This document shows positions 9,179 through 17,631 of a stretch of DNA of 64,000 nucleotides, piece by piece. The stretch comes from Bacteroidales bacterium (GTDB taxonomy: Bacteria > Bacteroidota > Bacteroidia > Bacteroidales > UBA1715). Below the pieces are notes generated by a model, which was not told where the DNA came from, searched no databases, and worked only from the letters and a program-made list of their open reading frames with translations. The number at the start of each line of letters is the position of its first letter. Position 1 is the first letter of the stretch. The stretch is from contig JADKDL010000013.1 in the NCBI GenBank assembly GCA_016714605.1, positions 124,001-188,000 of the forward strand. The letters are read 5' to 3'. The translations under genes and the position numbers were made by a program.

Positions 9179-10051
9179 CTATTCACCATTAAAAAATAAA
9201 TCTTCCTCCCATTGTGACGGATTGTTTATAATATAATTTTTTATATGCAAATACGATTGTTCTGTTCGTATTATATGATCGTGATAATTTCTCTGCCATA
9301 ATGGATTCTGTTTGTTGAATTTCGGAATCTTACAATCCTGATTCTTATCTATTAGATCATCAATTTTGCTGATAACGGCAGATTTATATCCGGCAATAAA
9401 CGATGATATAGATTTTGGTCTTCTATTCAACCCCTGTTCGTAGGTATCATCCCGTAGAGACGCACGGACGTGCGTCTCATTTTTTAGGAGGTTTGTTTCA
9501 TTATTTAGGACGTGCGTCTCATTATTTAGGACATGTTTTTCATTAATTAAACCGTGTGTTTCATTTTTTAAGAGGTTTGTTTCATTAATTATTGTTTCAT
9601 TATCACCTACAATTTCATTATTACATGAATTCATATAAATATTATTTTTAATGTTTATATGAATGTCCTGAGACGCACGTCCGTGCGTCTCTACGGGGTT
9701 GTCTGTGCGTATATTGGTATTTTCGACGCAATTATTGATTTTTAAATCTGTGAGTATATTGGTATTTTCAATACAACGATTGCTGTCAATAATTACTATG
9801 GCATGAATATGATTTGGCATTATTATAAATTCATCAGAAAATAATTCTGAACGCATCTGGAACGATTTTATCCATTCATTTTGTGCTATGATGCCATAAT
9901 CAGACAATATCATTTTTCCTGATTTGATTGTCCCGAAAACGTAATCTCTATTTGAGGTAACAATGGTGATGAAATAATAACCATCAGTAGAATAATTCCA
10001 ATTAAGGTGACGATGAGATTCTATTCTATATTTATTTCTAAATTTTTGCAT
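9179..10051 (-). CDS. REP-associated tyrosine transposase (RAYT) with an in-frame REPIN
   Basis: A Y1/HUH single-strand transposase of 290 residues. The HUH motif is PNHIHAIV (His81, His83) and the likely nucleophile is Tyr273 in HIKNYIINNP, the conserved RAYT signature. Relatives are usually about 170-200 residues; the excess is residues 118-201, which are encoded by a complete REPIN (9451-9698). Its palindromes translate as ETHGRAS and ETHVRAS, and its 21-bp internal repeats translate as heptads such as NETHVLN and NETNLLK. The frame stays open across it. The gene lies between cas9 and cas1 on the same strand, splitting the usual cas9-cas1-cas2 operon. RAYTs cleave and rejoin REP hairpins; the matching REPINs lie at 2193-2703 and 16175-16732. 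Confidence 0.9.
   Translation of the reverse strand: MQKFRNKYRIESHRHLNWNYSTDGYYFITIVTSNRDYVFGTIKSGKMILSDYGIIAQNEWIKSFQMRSELFSDEFIIMPNHIHAIVIIDSNRCIENTNILTDLKINNCVENTNIRTDNPVETHGRASQDIHINIKNNIYMNSCNNEIVGDNETIINETNLLKNETHGLINEKHVLNNETHVLNNETNLLKNETHVRASLRDDTYEQGLNRRPKSISSFIAGYKSAVISKIDDLIDKNQDCKIPKFNKQNPLWQRNYHDHIIRTEQSYLHIKNYIINNPSQWEEDLFFNGE
9451..9698. mobile_element. REPIN copy located inside the RAYT coding sequence
   Basis: Arms at 9451-9478 and 9670-9698 match the intergenic REPINs almost base for base, including the outer CCCGTAGAG and CTCTACGGGG ends. The interior contains about five to six degenerate 21-bp units of the form GTTTCATTATTTAGGACGTG. Since 21 is a multiple of three, gain or loss of units keeps the RAYT frame. 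Confidence 0.85.
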
Positions 10052-10258
10052 TGTAGAACAAACTTATAATCCAACAATATTAAAATATGCTAGCAATATT
10101 TAAATATATATGCAATTTATTAAATATCAAAGAAAAGGCAGAAATATATTAAAAATTTTGAAAAATGTTATATTTCTATTTCTCTATTTGAATAATTTTT
10201 ATTATAATTGTTATATATCTTAATTTATATTGTTGTATAACCTTAAAAAAACAAGTTT

Positions 10259-10639
10259 ATGAATTTAAAATTTAAAGCAGTAGCAAAAACAAATCCGTTG
10301 AAACCGACCGATCCGCCAAAGTACTATCCATCGCCGATATATAACGGCACCTATTCGCTTGATGAGTTGAGTAAGCACATCTCCAACATGTCGACCATAA
10401 GTGAAATAGACATAGCCGGAGTGTTACGAGCCTTTGTAAAAGTATTTCCCGAGCTGTTGCAGCAAGGCAATAGAATAGATTTGGAAGGAGTAGGCATGTT
10501 TAGTCTAGGTTTCGAGACTACAGCAAGCGAGAAGGCAGAAGACGTAACGGCTAAAAATGTAAGCAGAGTAAAGCTGAAATTTTCGGCAGAGCATAAACTT
10601 AAGCAAGCGGTTGAAAGAACGCAAGTTACGAAAGGGTAA
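10259..10639 (+). CDS. HU/IHF-like DNA-binding protein
   Basis: A 126-residue protein resembling the divergent HU-family proteins of Bacteroidota. The central part (DELSKHISNMSTISEIDIAG, then VLRAFVKVFPELLQQGNRI) matches the HU dimerisation helices, and DLEGVGMFSLGF matches the start of the beta-arm region. HU-family proteins bend DNA without strong sequence specificity. It is the only plus-strand gene within the cas locus, divergent from RAYT and convergent with cas9, and it has its own strong terminator. A role in spacer integration, by analogy with IHF in type I systems, is possible but unproven; it may equally be an unrelated passenger. Confidence 0.8.
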   Translation: MNLKFKAVAKTNPLKPTDPPKYYPSPIYNGTYSLDELSKHISNMSTISEIDIAGVLRAFVKVFPELLQQGNRIDLEGVGMFSLGFETTASEKAEDVTAKNVSRVKLKFSAEHKLKQAVERTQVTKG

Positions 10640-10640
10640 T

Positions 10641-10912
10641 TGAAAACTAGGTTTTCGAATTTTGAAAAGCGGTGATGGAGCAGTCCATCACCGCTTTTTG
10701 AATTTTGTAAACTAGGTTGTGGTCACCTCGAAAACTAGGTAGTGGAGAGCGGCAAAACCTAGTTTATGAAGTTTGAAAACTAGGTTTTCGGAGTCGCCAC
10801 AACTAGGTTTTCGAGCTCACGAGAACTAGGTTTTCAAATATTGAAAACTAGGTTTACAAAACTCAAGAACTAGGTTTTCAAATTTTGAGAACTAGGTTTT
10901 CAAAATTTCAGG
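10641..10912. repeat. Degenerate ~22-bp repeat array (AACTAGGTTTTC units)
   Basis: About ten copies of AACTAGGTTTTC, one of them inverted (near 10755), are spaced 21-24 bp apart with variable filler. ACTAGG falls at 10646, 10711, 10734, 10758 (inverted), 10779, 10802, 10825, 10847, 10869 and 10891. The HU terminator sits in the gap between copies 1 and 2. The array is non-coding. Confidence 0.85.
10665..10699 (+). terminator. Strong intrinsic terminator after the HU-like gene
   Basis: A 15-bp stem AAAAGCGGTGATGGA / TCCATCACCGCTTTT with a GCAG loop, followed by T residues, 25 bp after the HU-like stop codon. Confidence 0.9.
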
Positions 10913-10956
10913 ATTGAGGGTATCAAAATTGACGTTTCAGAATTTACGGTTTTAGA

Positions 10957-10990
10957 ATTTACGGGGGTGACTCAAAGTCACCCCGTAAAT
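10957..10990. repeat. Hairpin with GACTCAAAGTC core
   Basis: ATTTACGGGGGTGACT / AGTCACCCC-GTAAAT. It shares its loop and inner stem with the hairpin at 7758-7792. It lies downstream of both the HU-like gene and cas9. Confidence 0.65.
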
Positions 10991-11027
10991 GGATTTTGTC
11001 TAATCAACGGGACTCTCGTACTTGATA

Positions 11028-11053
11028 GAAAGCAAGTCGTTTGACTTGCTTTC
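11028..11053. terminator. Hairpin beyond the cas9 stop codon
   Basis: An 11-bp perfect stem GAAAGCAAGTC / GACTTGCTTTC with a four-base loop, 51 bp past the cas9 stop on the minus strand. There is no clear T-run, so function as a terminator is uncertain. Confidence 0.4.
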
Positions 11054-11103
11054 GTTGGATTTAGATGGTATTGAATAGTTGTATTTTTATTCTCCAATTT
11101 TGG

Positions 11104-14100
11104 TTATTTGTCCGAGACGGTTGATGAAATGATATTGCCGAGTCTATCAACTTGAAGTTTCCAACAGTATTTTTTTATCATAAAACTGTTCTCTTTATTT
11201 GATTCTTTATCAATTATCTTTTGCCAGCCTTTATCACTCCATGTACTCTCAGATTTATTGTTTGCACCAGCTTCTATTGTTTGAATAATTGGAGATGCAT
11301 AATTAAAAGGTGTAAAGAAACATTGATAACTTGAAGATGAAACCATTTTATAAACCCTTTGAGCTTGTTCTTGAGTTAGATTATTGAAATCGACAATATT
11401 TGGGTGTTCTTGCTCTTCCTCGTTTGGCACATATACTAAATCGTCAGGCGAGAGAGAAAATAATAGAGAATATTCTTTTAGTGTTTTTTCGTCAATGAAT
11501 TTTTCAGGTACTGAAAGTAAAATTGGCTTCGGTATTTTTTGAAGTTTGGCTGTTTTTATTTCTAAAGCATTCTGAACCTGCTTTTCTATTACGATATTTA
11601 AAGGAATTGTTTTGAAAATCCTTTCATTATTCTCATCTATGTAAATTGCAAAGAATAGGTTTGTGCCTTTAGCTGCTTCAACAAATTTATCTTTTCTATT
11701 TCCTTTAAGCCCTACTTTAAATTTACTTCCTTCCTCGAAAATTCGAACTTTGTAGATTGGTTGATGAAATTTACCTCCATTTAATTCTTTAATGTTGTTG
11801 TTCAGTTTTTCAATACCATCCGAGTTAAATGCTAATTCAAATTGTTTATTCCCTTTTTCATCAATATAGTTTTTTACATGATTTTCTAGAATTTTCTTTA
11901 TGCCACTATCAGTAATACTTTCAAGTTGTTTCTGTGTGAATTTTTCGTTTAAACTTAAACGAGTTGCTGTAGCATTGTCAGTAAATTCATACAATTCTAC
12001 ATTTGCAACAATTTTGTTGTCTACTTTGTATGGATTTGTTTTGAAAAATTTTGCAATTGCTTTTTCATCTGCTCCTTCGAGAATTTGTTTTTTTATAATC
12101 TTCTTTAAATTATGGTCAACAAGTTTTTGCCAGTCCTTAATACCATTAGAAAATGAAACAGTTTTTTTGTATCGAACATGTACTTCACCCGAAACGGTAT
12201 CTTTATGCATAGGTTTTCTGATTGCCCAACTTTCACCTTTAGTTTGTTTGTCAATCACTTTTTCTTTTATGCCTTTTTCGTTGATTTTGTAGTGTTGATA
12301 GTAATTTACTGTTTTATTAATAACTCTCAGGTTTTGCTTAAAGCTTACAATGGTAGTTTGTAATTGCTCTAAACTATCTTGAGTGAACGTTTCCCATGGT
12401 TTATTGAATACCCATTTATAATTGTTGTTGCTATCGCTATTATATTTCTTATGGCAAAGCAAATTTTTAAGTTCATGCCGAGTATCTTTTTTACTCGCTT
12501 TTGCCGATTCGTTGTTCAGATAGTTTATATGATTCCTTGTAGCACAGGCGATAACCAATGCATCGAGGGCATGATGGCGGTGGTCTATCCGTTTTTTTGT
12601 AAAACCTTTTTGAATTTCAAATGGAACTTCTGTTTGAAAAACTTGTTTACCTTCTTTATTTGTCCAACTACCAAAATTAGTAGAGTTTGTAATTGCATTT
12701 AACCTCTCGAACCGAGGAGTTATAATTGTATTCCAAATATCGTTTAATCCCCAATCTTGTTTTAAAGTATTTGTAATGCTTCCGTTTGTTGACAATACAT
12801 GTTTTGATGTACTTTCTTGCTCTTCTGCTTCACGTACAATATTTGAAAGTAACGATTTTACAACTTTACTAATGTATCGGCTATCGTTCAATTGTCGGTT
12901 AATGAAATCGTCTGGAACGTCCTCCATTAAAAGGCGTTTCATTTTGCCTCGATTGTTGGCATACAATTCTTTTACAAGTTTTTCATACTCTTCAACCTCA
13001 CATATTTTCACTTTTTCACCGTAATTGAGTTCAATTATTTTACCGTGGTTATTCTTTATATATTCATAAGCTGTTGCATTGTCTTTGTCTTTATTTACTT
13101 CGGCTTCACAAATTACTTTGTTTGAAAACGAATCGTCGAAATATCTTGATTGAGGAATTATATGTTCAATTTGATATGCTGGAGTAAAGAGCTTTCCAAA
13201 TGGAATAGGTTTTCCTGTATAAGGAGATTTATATTTTTGCGATAGCCAGAGTTTATATTTTTCCAATTCTTTTTTTGTTGGGCTAGCCGATTTTGCAACT
13301 TTTGCAATATCTACATCATCGAATTTTTCATTTTTTAATTCTGTTTCGGAATATTGGCTTAATACACCTTCTTCATAAATTTTCAGTATTTCTTGTTGGC
13401 TTGGTGAATAAGGACGAACATCTTCAAAATCTGAATCGTTCATCATTTCAATAAGCAAAGCTTTTATGCGTTGGTTTGTGTTTTCGTTTTCTGTAACCCT
13501 ATTTGTCATTTGCTTACGCTTATCAGCAGGATTTTTCATTTCTCTACCCAATTCAACATGAATTTCTTTAAAAAAATCGGGTTCGCTATTGCCGTAATGT
13601 TTCCAAATATTTTTACAACTCGGAGTGTTTCTGTTATAATTTGTTCACTACAGGGTTACGTAAAGAGAAGGTTTGTTTGAATTCTTCTCTTAGATATTGT
13701 TCAATATCTTGGGGGTGTTTTCCATTGTTTTATGTTGCCAGATTCAGAATGGCGGTCACAAACTATATAGCAGGTGAGCCATAACGGCAAATTCTTGCAA
13801 TCATCTATGTTTGAAAATTGTATCGCTTTTTCACGCACACGATTGCGGATTTTCTCATCATATTCACTAGTAATAATTTTATGAATTCTTTCTATTGTTT
13901 GAGGATGAAACGTAGACTTATTCCAATATTTACCACGTCGCATTAATGGTAGTAATTTTTTTATTGCCTTTTCAGAATAAGAACCATAATCTTTTTTAAA
14001 AGGAGGAAACTTCTTGAATTCATTTACAAAATCATCGCCTAACTCATTTCTATCTGCAAATTTCTTTAATGCTTTCTCAATTTCGTATTTATCTTCTACA

Positions 14101-15800
14101 GAATACAATAAGTGCCATAATGAAAATTCTTGTTCTTTTGTTAAAAAGCTTGCAGGTATATTTTCACACTTTTTAAGTTTTGCATTTATTGCTGAATATG
14201 TTTCATTACAAGGATATTCCTTATCTTCAACGTAATTCCAACGAAACTTTTCGGCATTCTTTTTTAAATTAAATGGCGGATATTTTAAAAACATTTTCTG
14301 TTCTATTGATTTTCGTTCGTTGAGCCAGTCAAACAGATTTACCCAATCTTCTTCTGTTTTTAAAAATTCGTTAGTAACATCAACATCAGTTTTTAATTTT
14401 CCATCTACAATTTTCTCCTTTTCATAAATCTTAAGATTTTGAAGAAATTGCCAAAGTCGAAACTCTTGAAATAGAGGATTCGATTTTGCAATACATTTAA
14501 TTCCCTGTGTTTCTTTTATACCATCTTTTACAAAGGTTCGTGTTTCATATGGGCAATTGTTGATAAGCGATTTTTTACTTTTAAGTGGTCGTTGATAGAA
14601 AATTATATCATTAAGAAACAGGTGTGCAAAATCTTTATTCCCGATACTATTGCGATGGTTATCGTTGTTTTCATACAATTCCTCTAAACATACTGTATAT
14701 AATTCAGAATTTTTTAGTTCGGTGTGAAATCCTAGTTGACACTTCAATATAGCTTCTAATTCTTGTTTATAGAATTTTCGTTCAATTGTTCGTACAAGTT
14801 TGCCATTTATCTTTTGGGTAGGTTTTTCAAGTAAAGTATCGAATATATAGCAACCAACAGTTTTGTCGCTTTTTAAAACTTCCGATTCTGTTTTCTTCTT
14901 TAATAAATTCCAGTCATCTTCTGAAGGTGCACGGAACGATCGTTTTGCTTTACCGTCTTTATCTATCTTAATATTACCATTTTCATCAATATCGGTCGTT
15001 ACAATAAAATCTTTTATTTGACCAACCCAATCAAGTGGTGTTTTGCTTGTACGTCTATATATCCAACCATTTTCTAGTTCTACATTATACCAAATCTCAT
15101 CTTTCCTGAATGATTTATTTTCTATGTCGGCTGTTACATTTACAACTTTAAGCGAGTAATACTCTTCAAGCTTGTTTAGTTTTTCTTCTTCATCTTCTCC
15201 ACGAAGTTGATAATAACCTCTTTTTTGATTGAAATTAAGAAGTAGCCAAGCCAATTCTTCTTTTTCTATTTTCTGAGTTAACGCTTTTTTTCTCAGATAG
15301 TAAATCGTCCAATCGTAAGGAATTTTTGTTTCTACTCCATTGGATTTGTTGTAAAACAATGACGGTTGAGTTTTCTTAAATTCATTAACCATCTCTCCAA
15401 ACGATTTTTTAAAGATGAATTCAAATGAATCTGTTGATTCATCGTGTCTATAAACTAGATTTGGTTCAAGATTCTCTTTGAATTTACCAAACTGCTTTTC
15501 AAAGTCAATAGAATTAGAATAATGTTCAGGTAGGAAACCTAAGATATTTAATACACGGTGAAGTCTTTCTCTACGAAGTAAATGACGCTCTTGTAATCGT
15601 CTTACACCTCTTAATCTTGTTCTTTCAGCAGTTTGTGTTTTTAAAGCACCAGTATTAAAATCGCTCATAGCCCTCTCATCCATAGGAATTATCCTACTTC
15701 CAAGTTTAATGATTTTAACAGCATTGCCGTTGTCATCAATTTCAACTAATGCCCATCCGATACTATTAGTTCCCAAATCCAGTCCTAAAATTTTTTTCAT
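11104..15800 (-). CDS. cas9: Type II-C Cas9, interrupted by three apparent frameshifts
   Basis: RNA-guided DNA endonuclease, present as two open frames (13701-15800, 699 aa; 11104-13551, 815 aa). The N-terminal part has RuvC-I with Asp8 (LGLDLGTNSIGWA) and the Arg-rich bridge helix (RLRGVRRLQERHLLRR). The C-terminal part has HNH (YQIEHIIPQSRYFDD) and RuvC-III (RIDHRHHALDALVIA). The missing link is still encoded: the gap holds SLRNPVVNK, then ITETLRVVK, then NIWKHYGNSEPDFFKEIHVE, the last containing the RuvC-II glutamate, each in a different frame. One extra C in a C5 run and one missing A in each of two A runs explain all three breaks; correcting them gives 1565 codons. All catalytic residues are present, so the intact protein is probably active and the breaks are probably sequence errors. 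Confidence 0.93.
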
Positions 15801-15818
15801 ATATCAAGGTTTTTCATT

Positions 15819-15847
15819 GAGGGCTTGACTCCAAGTCAAGCCCTCAG
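15819..15847. repeat. Long hairpin in the cas9 leader
   Basis: TGAGGGCTTGACT / AGTCAAGCCCTCA with a three-base loop, lying 19 bp upstream of the cas9 start codon. It could restrain cas9 translation. It resembles the hairpins at 7758 and 10957 in having GACT..AGTC flanking the loop. Confidence 0.65.
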
Positions 15848-15860
15848 TTGTAAAAAATAT

Positions 15861-15892
15861 TTTGTTTATATCAATTTTATATTTTATCTTCG
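15861..15892 (+). promoter_or_regulatory. tracrRNA promoter
   Basis: TTTG (15861-15864), 20 bp, TATCTTCG (15885-15892), one mismatch from TAnnTTTG. Predicted start is about 15898, at the beginning of the anti-repeat. Confidence 0.65.
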
Positions 15893-15895
15893 TTT

Positions 15896-15970
15896 TACAA
15901 ATTGAAGCAAATCACAATAAGGATTATTCCGTTGTGAAAACATTTAAAGCGGGGCAACTCGCTTTTTTTT
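15896..15970 (+). ncRNA. tracrRNA
   Basis: Positions 15896-15918 (TACAAATTGAAGCAAATCAC plus AAT) are the reverse complement of the CRISPR repeat 5' half with one unpaired base. This is followed by AAGGATTATTCCGTTGTGAA, a layout seen in type II-C tracrRNAs, and by the hairpin AAAGCG-GGGCAACT-CGCTTT with a run of eight T. The RNA would be about 73-75 nt. It is divergent from cas9 and reads away from it. Base pairing with the repeat fixes the plus strand as the crRNA strand of the array. Confidence 0.92.
15946..15970 (+). terminator. tracrRNA intrinsic terminator
   Basis: Stem AAAGCG / CGCTTT around loop GGGCAACT, followed by T8. It doubles as the 3' hairpin of the tracrRNA. Confidence 0.85.
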
Positions 15971-16174
15971 ATTTCCCCTCCAAAATCAGAGTCTGAAATT
16001 AAATAATATATTTGTTATTAAGAAATTGATTTGCAATAAAATCTTAAATATATGTAATTTATATTATGTAGGGGTAGAGATGTCTGGCATTGCGATTTAG
16101 TTTAATTATATATAAATAACGTCTGTAAAGACACTGTCGTTGGCAATCTGAATCTTCCAGCAACAACAAATTTT

Positions 16175-16397
16175 CCCCGTAGAGACGCACGGCCGTGCGT
16201 CTCTATATATTTAGGCCGTGCGTCTCCATATATAGATTGTGCGTCTCCATAATTAGGCCGTTCGTCTCCATATTTAGATTGTACATCTCTATAAAATAAT
16301 TTAAACTGTATGTTTTATTTAGTCTGTGTGTTTCATTATTATATAGATTTTCATTATTATAAATGTTCTGAGACGCACGTCCGTGCGTCTCTACGTG
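16175..16397. mobile_element. REPIN-like element, copy 3
   Basis: Arms at 16175-16203 (variant GGCCGTGCG) and 16370-16397. The interior consists of degenerate units near 21 bp, such as GTCTCCATATTTAGATTGTA, showing decay from GTGCGTCTC to GTGTGTTTC. The preceding stretch 15971-16174 holds no gene that I can see. Confidence 0.75.
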
Positions 16398-16489
16398 TGG
16401 TACAGAATGAAACCTGTTGATGGTTTTATGTGAATTGAAAATACAACACGGTTATAGAAATCCGCAATTTTCAGGTAACAACAAATTTT

Positions 16490-16732
16490 CCCCGTAGAGA
16501 CGCACGGCCGTGCGTCTCTATATATTTAGGCCGTGCGTCTCCATATATAGATTGTGCGTCTCCAAATTAAGGACGTGCATCTCCTAATATTGTCTGAATC
16601 AGGATTTATAGGATAAAATGATTTACAGGAATTATTTATATTCAGAATATAAATAATTGGTTGTGTGTTTCAATATTAATTGTTTCATTATTATTAATGT
16701 TCTGGAGACGCACGTCCGTGCGTCTCTACGGG
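16490..16732. mobile_element. REPIN-like element, copy 4
   Basis: Arms at 16490-16518 and 16705-16732. The right part, from about 16570, is almost identical to copies 1 and 2, while the left part matches copy 3, so it looks like a recombinant. The flanking phrase GGTACAGAATGATGCCTG is shared with 2392-2420. Confidence 0.75.
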
Positions 16733-16902
16733 AGGTACAGAATGATGCCTGATGATGATTTTATGTGAATTGAAAATACAATACGGTGATTGAAAACTAA
16801 AACCAAAATTTTCGAGCAATGTCGAATTTTCGTCCGTTTTATATGTTTGCACTCGTACAGCAAATTCAAGAATTCTCTCTACAACAAAACTGTTTAATCT
16901 AT

Positions 16903-16933
16903 TTTGTAAATTGGCAAATTCTCACTATTTTTG
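16903..16933 (+). promoter_or_regulatory. Promoter of siaC
   Basis: TTTG (16903-16906), 19 bp, TATTTTTG (16926-16933): a full match to the Bacteroidota consensus, about 57 bp upstream of the siaC ATG. Confidence 0.6.
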
Positions 16934-16990
16934 CGCCGTTATTTTGTTTGTTTACTACTAATCTTTTAACAGAAATACTCTCAGATTTAT

Positions 16991-17344
16991 ATGAACTCAA
17001 CTACTGTTTTTCCAACAATTTCTTTTGATAAGGAAAAAGGTACTCTTTCAATTAGCGGGGTATCTATTCCGGAGAATCCTCCGGCTATATTTGAGCCTCT
17101 TATACAAGAAGTAATTGAATATTGTAAAAATCCGGCTCCCAAAACTAATATTATTATTGACTTAGATTATGCCAATACTGCTTCTACCAAATGGATATTT
17201 CATATATTGGAGCGTTTCGAAAGAATATATATTGATAAACATGTGGTGGTTGTCAATTTCTTTTATGCTGACAATAGCATCTTTAATACTGGTCGCTACT
17301 ATGCCGACAATTTAGCATTACCTCTTGATTTTATAAAAAAATAA
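16991..17344 (+). CDS. siaC: SiaC-family regulatory phosphoprotein (DUF1987)
   Basis: A 117-residue protein with the family pattern FDKEKGTLSISGVSIPENPP at residues 12-31 and the hydrophobic core IIIDLDYANTASTKWIFHIL. SiaC in Pseudomonas is a phosphorylation switch controlled by the SiaA phosphatase and SiaB kinase, and it binds a diguanylate cyclase. In Bacteroidota it is often found without siaA/B, as here; no partner is visible within the window. The ATG at 16991 fits the promoter at 16903-16933 and the family N-terminus. Confidence 0.85.
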   Translation: MNSTTVFPTISFDKEKGTLSISGVSIPENPPAIFEPLIQEVIEYCKNPAPKTNIIIDLDYANTASTKWIFHILERFERIYIDKHVVVVNFFYADNSIFNTGRYYADNLALPLDFIKK

Positions 17345-17631
17345 AAACTATTTTATTGTATAAAAAGTATATGCTTTTGAAATTTTATGCATTAAAACTT
17401 TGTCATACATACTAAATCAATTATGTATACTACTAAATAGGGAAATGCTGTCATCAAAGTAAATCAACTAACAAATATGAAAATGCGAATAAATTTATTC
17501 ACATTTTGTTCACAGAAACCTAAATATATGTTTCATTTTAAGATAGATACGCTTCAAGCATCTTATAAACAATAATACGCAGTTTTTTATTAGTACAAAT
17601 TTTTATATATTGACCAAAAAAGTTTGAAATT

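Noticed and set aside
13551..15800. Naturally split two-subunit Cas9
   Set aside because: The gap encodes conserved Cas9 sequence in other frames, including RuvC-II, and the split is explained by three homopolymer indels.
16819..17028. A 69-codon frame before siaC
   Set aside because: It covers the siaC promoter and start, has no family resemblance and is in another frame.
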